The notes under the pieces: generated by a model | The model's database searches: none | What the model saw: the letters and a program-made list of their open reading frames with translations, nothing else | What the model was told of the DNA's origin: nothing | Made by a program: the position numbers and the translations under genes | Shown: one piece after another, positions 10,941 through 21,756 of the stretch | Position numbering within the stretch: position 1 is the stretch's first letter | Layout of the letters: each line of letters opens with the position of its first letter | Assembly (NCBI GenBank): GCA_003971905.1 | Contig: RSEE01000037.1 | Location: 1-64,000, forward strand | DNA length: 64,000 nt | Direction of reading: 5' to 3' | Origin: Moniliella sp. 'wahieum' | Taxonomy: Eukaryota > Basidiomycota > Moniliellomycetes > Moniliellales > Moniliellaceae

Positions 10941-13900
10941 GACGGTGGTGGTCTGCAGGTATGGAACGCAAAGGAAAGGTATGGGTGGGAGAGGGTGGTG
11001 GTAGTGGTATGTGGCCAAGGAGACACAGAAGGAAAGTCTGTGCAGGGGGGATGCAGCCGGGTGAAGGACAGGGGAGGGAGCGAATCCAGACGAGGGAAGA
11101 ACTTGCGGTCAGATCACTCTGCACGGCCCCTTTTTGAGAGGGGTGAGAAGGGAGAGGGAGAGGGGGAGAAGACAAACGGAGAATGTACACACAGAACCGA
11201 TGACCCAGGGTTCCGAGCAAACCACCACACTCAGCCACAGTAGCCTAGGCGCCTCTGTTGGAAGTCACTGCCGGCCCGTACACGGGGAGTGTTGCGGGGT
11301 GTATCGGTAGATCTGTTGCGAATCCTTGCAACTGGAACCACAGCAGAAGTGCGCGGCTGAGCACTGAGGAGCTGAGCCTCGTGCCTCAGCCTGAAGCTCA
11401 ACGCTGGGGCGGGTTGCGGGTGCGCACGGCTGTGCGCAGGCGTTAGAGGATCGGTTCGATGAGCACACTGCCGGCGAGGAACACGCCCGTCAGCGCGTCA
11501 GCCCTCCCTCAGGGCCACAGGCCTTGGGGACTGAACTTCACGCTTGAAGCTGGGAAGTGTCGGGGTCCGTGGGAGACTTACGGAGGCGCTGAAGTGCTGG
11601 GGTGCGATGCGTACCGCGTAAAAGCTGATGAGAATCTGTTGCGAAGCGGACAAGCCTCTGTCGGGCACGGTGACATGTGGGCGCATGTGATGCATATGTG
11701 AGCGGCTGAGCGCTGGCTCAGCAGCGTTCATCAATCTCATCCATGTTCATGATGCATGAACGTTGAACTCAACATTGAACTCCAGGTTGAGACGTTGAGC
11801 GAGCGCTGGGCGCTGAGCCTCAGCTGAGTCGCTGAGGCGATTATAGGCTGAGTGTCTGCTGAGCCGGTGTGTCGTTCGTTGGATGTCATTCATTCATCTG
11901 CACGAGAGAGGACGATGGATGATCGATGATGGATGATTATATTGATTTACGAGTAACGAGTAACGATAGCAATGATTGACACACCCAACTGTATTCTAGC
12001 TGCTCAGCGCACTCAGCTCAGTCGCTGATTTCAGGCCCGACATGGACAGGCCTCAAGCTGCTCAGCCGCTTGAGACGGATGACGAAGAGGACAGATGATC
12101 GATGACATGCATTGACATGAGACATGCATGATGGTGTTGATCCTCAAGATGCCACGAGTCTCCAAACTCCAGCTTCAAGCGGCGATGCAACCCGGAAGTG
12201 CACCAGCATAAGAGCCCAAGTCTGGGTCCCTTCAGTGCATTCTTCCGTCGGGTCTTCCTGGAGGTAGGAATACTCCCTGGCTCTGTAGCTCTCGTGCGCA
12301 ACTGTGTGGTCTTTTCCCACACAAGCTTCATGCTCGAATGGAACATTGAATTTGAATCTTCATCGATCATCTTCGCTAATAGCAGCAGAGACCCACGGCC
12401 CAGGAGCTTCGGCAGCTTGAGCGCGAGTGGATTGCCAAGAACAACGACTGCGCCCAGCCAGAGACGCGCCGAGCAAGGCCGAGCACCGAAGCTTGAAAAC
12501 GAGGCTATCCCACACACGCATTGGAGTCCACTGCCCCTACGCCCGAGGCCAAATTGATGCAATTCATTATGCGCAGAGGCCGGCCTGTGACATGTGACGA
12601 TTGTTTCAAGACGACCGGTGATGCTGAGGGCTAAGCCTCAGCGCCTCAGCGCCTAGCTTCAAGCTTCACCTCAGCGACCTGTAGCCAGTGTACTCAGAGT
12701 ACACTGAGTACCCTCGCACGGCGCCACACTGTACTTGACCAATCCCTGGTTCGAGACACGGGGTACCCTGGTGTGCCGCATGGGCCTCAGGATGGGATGC
12801 GAATGGATGATGCAATGATGCATGATGCATGATGCTCTGATAATTCGCCAGAGGCCCGTGCACGATTGCTCGGGACACATGGCACATGTCACGTGTCAGG
12901 ATGATTTACTTCTGATTTTCTCTGGCTCAGCGCGCCCTATTCCCTCTCTCGCTCAAACCAGTCACGGGACCAGCAATGGTGCTCATAACCTCCCCCCATC
13001 ACGCTCACGCCTCTGAACTGCTTTTCATTTCCCCCCTCCGCCCGTCAAGCTTCAAGTTCATCATGGATGCCTAGCCCATTAGGCCTGCATGAGGTCCAAG
13101 GCCTCCCACCTGCACGGCTCTTCATGCAGCTCATGCATGAGCCCTCATGTTCTTGTCAAATGGTTAGGTCAATGTTGTTGAACTGAGCACAAACGCGAAC
13201 GCTGAACGTCAAGTGCATTCTCTCTGTCACGTCATGGGTCTCATGATCGCCACCAACTCTCTCCAACATGCTCAGCGCGCTTTAATCAGCGCCAGCTGAG
13301 CTGCTCTGGTATGGAATGTAAGTTGTGACAGTGAGAGCTGGGCGTCCAGGCTGGACGCTGGACGTTAACGATTCAGACTGAGCTCCCACTATCCACTATC
13401 GACTATCGATCTTAAACGGTTTTATCCCATTATTTGCATCATTGCACGCAGATACCTATAGGGTACGGAACGCACGGGGTGTGGTCGATGTCAGATATGA
13501 CACGCGGGCGATGACTCGATGACGTCGATGACGGCGCCACGGCATTTTTGAGATGCGGCAGAGTGTGGCTATAGTAGGTTGGCTAATGATGACTTATCCG
13601 CACAGTCATCCAAGTGCTAAGCTGTGGCAGCTCGAGAACCACAATGAGGAGCGTGAGCATTCAAGGCGTTCAAGTTGAAACACAAATTATCCCTGCATAG
13701 AATCTTGTTTCCTTATATTCCTGCAGATTGAGAAGCGATGATCGATGGACGTTTTCAGTGCTCAAGTTGAGCGCTGAGCGCGTTGAGACGTTGAGACGTT
13801 GAGACGGTGAGGACGAGGCGCAGGACTTGCATTTGCGCAGGGCCAAGAACGCCACAAGGAGCAGCAGGGGTGTTTGTGGCGTGCGAATGGCTGCCTTTCG

Positions 13901-15252
13901 CGCTGCCAAGCCCGGCTAAGCCAGTCCAAACCTGTGCCAAGTCGCGCGCATCATCGATCATCAGTACCAGGCAGTGCACTTGGAAGCAACGGAACAGGAA
14001 CAGGTTTCATACCTGCATGGTGGCAGTAAGTAGTAGGGTCCCAACCTATTATCTCGATCAATGATCGGCCATTATCAGGATGCATCAGCATCAGCACATG
14101 ATGTACCAGCGCCGTCAGTACGACATTTGACAGAGACGGCAACGACGACGCCAACGACACTCGCACTCCTGTTACTTCTCCGCCTCCGGCTCTGCTTCAA
14201 CGGCGTCATCGGCTGCATAGTCCTTCCTACTCCTCTCATCCGTCGGGATCTTCACCGTCAGGACTGGCACAGGCCCCAAAAACGCCAGTCCCAACTCCCT
14301 TTTCCCACACCAACATTGTTTGGGCTACCGTGTTTCCATCCCCTGATGCTCAGTCTACTACCACAAAGAAAAAGGTACCGTACGCTCGACGCTAGCACGC
14401 GGTAAAGAGAATCAAACTTCAAGCTTCAAGCTTCAAGCTTCAAGCTTCAAGCTTCAATCTTCAATCAAACACAACAACCAAGCCGCTCGACCTGGCTACT
14501 GAGATGCAGGCGGCCAGATATCACGGCGGACAAGGGGATGGAAGTGTGGTAGAACTCTATACCCTCTGACCTGAGCAAACCCACTGCAGCGGACCGTGAA
14601 GCCGGGGCAAACAAGGAGTGAGTTGGTATACGCCCTCAGATCTCAGACCTGGTGCGCTCCCCACCTCATCTCCAGTTTTCGTGCTGGTATTGTGGTCTAA
14701 CGGATAAAGGTTATCGAGAACGATGTTGTTTTCCCATACGACAGTACCTTTTTGACCTGACCATTCCCCCACATCCACCAAATAGCCCTCAATGCCTGAC
14801 GCAAGGTACCGACACCAAGTAGTACGATCGGCAACGGCCGCACGAAATGGGTAGCCAACATACTTGGTTCGTGGGCCCTAAGGAGCACTAACCCCCAAAG
14901 CCTCTGTTCGGTTAACTCATATCATGTCCGACCAGCCAAAGCCCCCCTACGAATGACTGTGGGGCACCGGTCCCCATGTCGATCAAATAAGAGCAGCCCG
15001 CTTTGGTATCCGCGTAAGCATACCATACATGTGCATATGACAAAAGTGCCGTGCAAATGCTGCGATAGCATGCGGCACTTTGGCCCAAATTCAGCTTTCG
15101 GTTGGGCCCCATTCAAGGGGATGAATATGAATAGTGAATGGACTTGTAATGCAACAACAAGCCCCATACCTTTGGCAACAACGTTTGGCAACGACCCACT
15201 CTCCATAGAAAAAGGGCGAGGGGGCGCAGCCCAAGGGAGGCTCATGTATGAT
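10941..15252. other. Gene-free region rich in short palindromic words
   Basis: Beyond the GH79 promoter (a purine-rich stretch near 11140-11175) there is no convincing gene for about 4 kb. The DNA is unusually repetitive at the word level: GCTGAGC, GCTCAGC, CTTGAAG, GATGATC, CATGATG, GTTGAAC and CCTCAGG recur, often in tandem. Examples are 11705-11722, 11762-11818, 12785-12834 and 13773-13800. ORFs here are short, biased in composition and without recognisable domains. Possible roles are a regional centromere, an origin or simply spacer; none is shown. Confidence 0.6.
14413..14465 (+). repeat. Heptamer tandem repeat, AAGCTTC
   Basis: About six tandem copies of the 7-bp unit AAGCTTC run through this stretch, the last with a change to AATCTTC. 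The unit read in phase CTTCAAG is an odd palindrome (CTT-C-AAG), so the array can fold on itself in many registers. Confidence 0.85.
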
Positions 15253-15925
15253 TCAACCGTTCGTTGAGCGCAGCAGCATGTTTGCCGCGAGGTACTGTTG
15301 CCGCTTGAGAAACAATACCATACACACCACCCCAACCAGGACGTTGAGCAAGCCAAAGCGGACAAAGGCCGATTGCTGGCGCTGGGGGCGTGACCACACT
15401 GCTGCCACCCCCTTGAAGGTTCGGCAGGACGAGCCGCGCCGCGCTGAACACACTCTACTCCAATCGGTTCCCCCATGGCTGGCAGTAAGGCAAGTGTGCC
15501 TTGGCATGCGCAAGAGAGGGGCATACGTCTTAGCTTAGTCCGCAGCACAGAGAAGGGGGGGAGGAGGAGAGAGGAGAAGGAATGCGCACCACATCTGCTG
15601 GACATGGGCTGCACGCGCCCAGGGGGGGGGAACAGTCCCACTGCCCCGCCTCGCTAGCAGGGACAAAAGGTGGCATCGGGGTTGGACACAGCGTGGCACC
15701 TGTCTTGCCCTGCCACACGTCCCAGTCGTGCTGCCGCAAGGCCGGGTCCCACGTCGCCGTCTCAATGGGCATCGCCGAATACGAGTGGCCATCGACGCCC
15801 ACATAGTCGACCGGCATCACACCCTTGCCGGCCGGAACGCCTCCTCCAATGGCCAGAGCGGTGCCGGTGACTTCTTCGGGCGGGCGCCAGCCATCGCGGG
15901 GGCGGGGGCGAGGCGCGTGGCTCAT
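15253..15925 (-). CDS. Hypothetical small protein with C-terminal membrane segment, two exons or more
   Basis: I do not recognise the family. The start MSHAPRPRPRDGWRPPEEV (15925) opens about 70 well-formed residues rich in Gly/Pro/Asp (GVMPVDYVGVDGHSY, then WDPALRQHDWDVW). A downstream exon ending at 15253 carries one transmembrane helix (FVRFGLLNVLVGVVCMVLFL) and a short basic tail. The two parts are in different frames with stops between them, so an intron somewhere around 15510-15720 is likely; its exact borders are unclear. A short single-pass organelle membrane protein is a guess based only on size and topology. It lies tail-to-head with GUA1. Confidence 0.45.
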
Positions 15926-16448
15926 GGTGGCGGTGGAGGGGGCAGGGCAGGTGTGCCGGCAGACACCGACGCGGCTGGCGGCGTACGTAACGCGTAACAC
16001 TTGCTGGTCGTGGCTTGAAACTTGCACTTGGTGGTGGATTGAAATTGAATCCCGAAGGGCAGCCCAGATGCCGAGGTTGGGCCTTCGTAGCAAGCGCAGG
16101 TAACATTCTTCGTACTATCGATCGCACCGCCATCCGTCATGACCCGCAGCAACTGGTACGGGAAACGGGCGATTGCCGTGTCAGTCCATCGGGGAGAAAG
16201 ATCGCGCTGCGGCAGCATCCTTGGGCGGCTAGAGGAAGACAATGATGCTCTGCAAAAAGATCTTGGGCCGCAGCATCGTACCAGCAGCGAACTATGTGCC
16301 AGCCAGACTGGGAGAGGCGGTTGAAGAGGCAGGTTACCATTGCCAAGTGGGTAGGAGAGGTCCGATGGCCAAGAAAAGAAAGAAAGTACATGCTGTGGTT
16401 GGGGAGGGGGCAAGGGGAAGGAGAACGGTAAGGCAAATCCACCGGAGC
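15926..16448. other. Intergenic region downstream of GUA1
   Basis: This holds the promoter of the small hypothetical gene and the 3' region of GUA1, both on the minus strand. No additional coding, RNA or repeat feature could be supported. Confidence 0.5.
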
Positions 16449-18069
16449 TTACAACCACTCGATCGTCGCAGGCGGTTTGGAGGAGATATCGAGCACAACG
16501 CGGTTGATGCCGCTGACCTCGTTGGTGATGCGGTTGGAAACAGGGACAGGAAGTCATACGGGAATGGGTACCAGGTAGCCGTCATGAAGTCCGTGGTCTG
16601 CGCCGCACGAAGCGCAATCACTTGGTCGTATGTCCGCTTGTCCCCTGCACACCCACCGCGCGCACAGGCAGCAGGACAGCAAACGCCTGGCTGATCTTGT
16701 CGTAGATGCCCGCCTTGCGAATCTCCTCAATGTAGATCTGGTCGGCATGTTGGAGGATCTTGACTTGGTCCCGGTGATGGGGCCGAGGATGCGGATGGCC
16801 AGACCGGGGCCGGGGAAGGGGTGACGACCAACGAGGTGCTCGGGGATGCCCATAATCCGACCCAGAGCACGGACTTCGTCCTTGAACAGCTCACGCAGCG
16901 GCTCAATCAGCTTGAGCTTCATGTCCCACAGCCGCCCACATTGTGGTGCGTCTTGATCGTTGCAGAGGGCCCCTTGAACGAGATGGACTCGATCACATCG
17001 GGGTAGAGCGTACCTTGGAGAAGCCACTCAAACTTACCCTTCGCTCGGACGCCTTTCCCGCGGCCAGAGCGGCGGCTTCCTCCTTGTCTGCCTCTGCCTC
17101 GATCTTAGCAGCTTCCTCCTCAAACACGTTAATAAACGTGTTGCCGATGATCTTGCGCTTCTTCTCCGGGTCCTCCACCCCTGCAAGGCGAGAGAGGAAG
17201 AGGTCCGAGGCATCGACAACGGTGAGCTTGACACCCAAGTCCTTACTCAACATCTGTTCCACCTGTGCTGCTTCGTTGGCACGCAACACGCCATTGTCCA
17301 CCATGACCGCGTGGAAGCGGTCGCCAATCGCCTCATGCATCAACTTAGCCGCGACCGACGAGTCCACCCCGCCCGAGATGGCGCCCAGTACACGGCCCTT
17401 GGGACCAACCAGCTCGCGAATCCGGGCAATCTCCTTGTCAATAAACGTCGACATGGTCCAGTCGCGACGGCACTGGCAAATGTTGACAAACGAATCGAAA
17501 TCTTCTCGCCCTGCTGGGAGTGGGTGACCTCGGCGTGGAACTGGATGCCGTAGATGGGCTTGGTCTTGTGGGCGATGGCGGCGTAGGGCGCCGTCGGTGT
17601 CTTGGCAATAACCGCAAAATCGTCGGGGAGCTTGCTGAGCTGGTCGCCGTGCGACATCCACACCGTCATCTGCTTCCCGAGGTTCTGAAAGAGAGCATCG
17701 AGGTGTGCGTTGCCCGTGGTGACAATCTCGAGATCGGCGCTGCCGTACTCACGGTGGTCGCACGGGTCCACCCGCCCGCCATGGTTCCAGGCAATCTCCT
17801 GGAGGCCGTAGCAGATGCCAAGAACAGGCACGCCGAGGGTGAAGACGTCGGGGTCGACGCGGGGGGCGCCGTCGTCGTAGACGGAGTAAGGCGAGCGGAG
17901 AGGATGATGCCCTTGGGGGACCAGTCGAGGTCCTTGATGCGCTGGGTGCAGGGCAGCATCTCGCAGTACACGTTCAGCTCGCGACAGCGGCGGGTGTGAG
18001 GTGGCTGTACTGCGAGCCAAAGTCGAGGATGAGGAGGGTGTCATACTGGCTGTGGATCGAGTCGGACAT
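16449..18069 (-). CDS. GUA1: GMP synthase (glutamine-hydrolysing)
   Basis: It converts XMP to GMP with glutamine and ATP, the last step of guanine nucleotide synthesis. Start [20 protein letters not shown] is at 18069; stop at 16449-16451 follows the conserved tail PPATIEWL. The class I amidotransferase half shows the nucleophile Cys in [11 protein letters not shown] and the His/Glu pair in QFHAEVTHS (the usual Pro is Ala). The ATP pyrophosphatase half shows the P-loop [18 protein letters not shown] and the dimerisation motif [14 protein letters not shown]. Size matches the family (about 535 residues). The frame is lost about seven or eight times, each by one missing base, for example near 17997, 17894 and 17499, where inserting one base restores HLITRR, LSGSPYSVY and EKIFDSF. 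An essential gene is unlikely to be dead, so these are probably sequence errors. Confidence 0.92.
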
Positions 18070-18572
18070 GGCCGCGATGGAGGTGGGGGTGGGTGGCGGC
18101 AGCCGGGGGGCGAGCGCAATCGGGGGTGTTAATCGGACGTGGGGGCGAGTACTGACTAGTTCGGAGGGGCAGGACGGCTGAGGGAAAAAAAGATGCCGAC
18201 GGAAAAAAAGACCGCAAAAAGACATGCGTTTGCAATGTTTCAGTCGCCACGCGGGCGACAGCAGACGGCAGCGTGGGCCGATTTGAAAGTTGAAGGAAGG
18301 CACTCGCGTGTGGAGCAGGCACGGCGGCGGTCTCTGGGTGGCCTCTGGGCCGCATGTATTGGCAAGGGTCCCACTTTGGAATTTAGAAGCTGGCTCAACG
18401 CTCAACGTTCGTCTCCATCCAAAGCCTCCTTCTGCAGACCCCGCCTCCGCCCCCACCATCGCCTCCCTCGCCATCGCCACCTCCCTCTCCCTCTCATCGC
18501 CATCTCCAGCTGCCTCTCCAGCTCCACCTAACCCTCGCCCTCGCCATCCCCCCCGGCCCGCCATTCCAGGCG
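18070..18572. promoter_or_regulatory. Divergent promoter between GUA1 and the mucin-like gene
   Basis: About 500 bp separate the GUA1 start (minus) from the first coding-like part of the plus-strand gene. The right half (18400-18550) is strongly C/T-rich on the plus strand, a common feature of fungal promoters. The N-terminal coding exon or signal peptide of the plus-strand gene may lie here, since none is seen downstream. Confidence 0.4.
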
Positions 18573-21500
18573 ATGCCCCCCCTCCCGCCGCTCCTGGCCA
18601 GCGCACCCCGCTCGAAACACCATCCCAATCTCCCCCCTGGCTCTCCTACAGCGCTTGGACCACCACCCCCGCACCACCACACATCACCACACCCGGCCCA
18701 GCACACCCTCACCCACACCCGAACCTTCGCCCAGCCGGCGTACAGCCTTGTATACAAGCCTCTCACCTACTCGGGACCCACCCCTCCCCCGCCCCTCGGC
18801 TCTCTCTACACCACCCTCGACCCCTCCTCCACCTCTGCCCACCTCTCACCCTCCCATTCCCATCCCCATTCCCATCCCCATTCTCACTCCCATTCTCACT
18901 CCTATTCACATACCCGGCACACCAGCAGTGGCATCGTCCCTTCTCCCACATCCACTGCCCTCCCACCCCCCTCGTCTGCACCTTTTCCTCCATTGAGAGC
19001 CATACGCTTTCTTCCTCACTCGCCGCACCACCTTCATCCTCCTTGCCCACCCATCGTCCTCCCCATCAAGCCAGCACCCACCTTCACTGGCAGCACGACA
19101 ACCCCTGCCCCTTCGACTCCTAGCACCTTTGTCTCATCTACCCACGCTGCCTCCCCCTCCGGTCGTCCAAGTGCAGCAAGCGGTTTCCTGCCACCCACAC
19201 CGGTCACCCCGCCCCAGCCGCAGCGACACAACGCCCTGTCGTCAGGGAAGATTGTGGGCATTGCGATTGGATCCTTTTTTGGTGCCCTGCTTCTTCTGGC
19301 TCTCCTTACATTATTGCTTTCTTCTCCTGCGTCGGCGGCGACGTGCCCGGGATCCGTATGGCGACCAAGACCGGTACACGCAAGCAGGACTGCTTGCGCC
19401 GGAAAAATTGGAAGATGGCACGGCCGGCGAGGTAGATCATCAACCTCGAGGCCTGGCCTCCCGATTCTTCTTACGGTCCGGGGGAAGAGGTGCGTATACG
19501 GCTGTGGCCGCTGGCGCCGCAGGGGTCGCGGGGACTGTAGCGGGAGGCGCGTTGGCCAGCAAGGGAAAACAAAGAGCCTCTTCCCCGTCTGTCCCCATGC
19601 ATTCCGACGCCGTGGGAGCCACTAGTGGTACCCAGTCCGGGGCCCACCCGGGCGCAGAGGCATCGCACGGGCAGTCGCAGTTCAGCGGAGGAGCTCGATA
19701 CCCACATGCGTCGCACAGTACGGGCATCTCGGACCGACTTGCCTCTGTCGGAGTGGGCGGGCATTGGTGGAGCAGTGGCGGGGTTGAGGCGGACCAGCAA
19801 TCGCAATCCAGAGCGGGCCGAAGAGGAAGGGGTGCCAACTTCTGAGCCAGTCGGGAACCCGAAGCCCAGCTCCAGCTCACCATGTTCATTATACTGCTCC
19901 ATCTACCGGATCTGCACCCATACCACCTCCAAGTGATGAGGGTACTGCCCTTCCTCGGTCCGAACAGCGTGACGCAGTGCCTTTGTTCGCCCCCCCGCCT
20001 CGGAATCCCAACCGCCCTGCGTGGGTGCCCGAAACTGTTGGCGTGACTGCTGGCGTGACCGCTGCCGTACGGGTCGCAACGGCCGTTGCGGACCAACTAG
20101 TACGCCACGTCCCCCCTTCTCCGCCTCATGCGGAGGAACAACCGGAGGAACCGGTGCCAACAGCCCACTGGACCGGACAGTGGTAACCGATGTTAGAAGT
20201 TCAATCGCGTCTCCTTTAACACCGTCCTTGACCGTAACGTCGCCCTCGCTCGGCACCATCCGGGATCCTTCGGTCATTCACCATCCATCGCAGCAGCTGC
20301 TCTATGGACGCGCAGTCGGATCGGCAGGATCTGCGTGGGTCCAATGATACATTTGGTCGGTTTAGGGATTCCAGGGACTACATGACGCCCACCCCCGATC
20401 CCTATGTCGATGCCACGTCCGAACCGTGGGACGAGACACTCCTCGCTCTTCCGGCACTCGTTTTCAGGACTCCGTTTCCCCTGTTCCCCCACAGGACTCT
20501 ACAGGAGCCAATGCGGAAACAGAAGCAAGCGGGCGAACTGACGAACTGGCTCGCTGCTCTGGCTGTGGGTCAACGTCCCGGCGCGATCAACAAGGGAGTA
20601 GCGAGGGGGAAAGACTCGTCTGGCGAAGAGCGTGAGCAAATCCTTTGGGATGGAACCAGACAAGGGTCTCTTCAGCCCGACATGGACCGCACTGCTCTAC
20701 TTGGTGTTCCCGAGGAACAGGAAGAAACCGGGCGTGGGACACCTTATTCTGACGGACCGGCCGGTACGGCGGGCACGGAACTCCCCACAAGGACTTTCCA
20801 GCTCGGAACTGGATCCCACCTCTCAATCTCCATCCACAGTCCAGAGACCCTCCAGCTCCAGCTGTCCCAGCCATCTCCCCTGCACCAGTCCGGCAGCGCG
20901 CCTCTCTTACAGCCAGGCCCCAAAACGGACATCAGTCCCATGGTCAAGCCAGGAACGTTGCCTGGTCAAGAGCTTCGGCCAGCGGTCCCAGGGTCGGGGG
21001 TGCAGGAGCAGTCGAACTATTTGGGTGTCGTCCTGGGGTCTCCGGTCGTTCTGATGGCAGAGAACAGTCGGTGGTACAAGACCAAAAGTTGGATCAGCCC
21101 GTGATGGACGGCCAACTAGCACCCGGGGTATGGGAAGGCGCGACCAGTCCATTCACTGTTCCTCTGTTCCCTCTCCTCCCAGCCGACACTGGCTGCGACA
21201 GAAGGGACCGAATCAGGTGCTTTGCTGCGTGGCAGCGGGGATTGGAATCCGGGCATCTTGGAAGTGTCTTCGCGGTTCCCTTCTCCCCCGGAGGAATGGG
21301 GACAGGGAGAGAGAAGGAAGAACGGGCGACGAGAGAAGGAAAGGCAGAAGGGCAAGGAGAAGCATCTTCTGCTCTGGTGGCCTCATCGCCTAGATCAACC
21401 CCTCGCCTAACCCGGAAGCCGGGATGGGCATGGAGGACTACTTGCATCGAGAAGATACGTGGAACTATGGTGCGCCGCTGTCCGACATTGAGGAGCGCTC

Positions 21501-21756
21501 GGAAGGCATGTCCTTACGCCACACTGCCTTGTCCGATGCCACCCTTCGTCCCCGCCCGTTCGCGTGCATTTCCACTGCCCGCCCATCGAGCCAAGCTTCT
21601 TCGCTCCTTGCTCCGACACCGGAGATGGAGTCTCCCCATCCACCCGCCTGGCGGCCCTCGCCGCGCGTCCGGACCGCGACGGAAAAGGCGTACGACCGCC
21701 TGGTCGGTTTGTCGGCCGATGAGCATGCTTCCTACGCCTCCGGCTCGGCAGTTTAA
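18573..21756 (+). CDS. Single-pass mucin-like surface protein with long disordered cytoplasmic tail
   Basis: The N-terminal part is Ser/Thr/Pro/His-rich (a Ser-His run from CATTCC/CATCCC hexamers at 18844-18910), as in glycosylated cell-wall stalks. At 19240-19320 a typical fungal SKG6/AXL2-like transmembrane segment follows (GKIVGIAIGSFFGALLLLAL) with a basic stop-transfer LLRRRRRARDPYGDQD. The remaining roughly 800 residues are disordered, and the frame ends SADEHASYASGSAV at 21756. The frame changes many times downstream, consistent with single-base losses. The start and signal peptide are not resolved, so 18573 is only the beginning of the visible frame. A surface sensor or polarity protein is plausible from the architecture, but function is unknown. 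Confidence 0.55.

Noticed and set aside
10056-11243. 395-codon plus-strand open frame opposite the GH79 gene
   Set aside because: It is a GC-rich antisense shadow. The minus strand has signal peptide, catalytic motifs and a GPI tail in the right order.
14690-14770. tRNA-like A box (TGGTCTAACGGA) near 14695
   Set aside because: No T-arm or B box at the right distance, and no cloverleaf could be drawn.
10941-15252. Centromere in the first gene-free region
   Set aside because: It is tempting because of the repeats, but there is no AT-rich core, no retroelement cluster inside it and the telomere is only 11 kb away. Sequence alone cannot support the claim.
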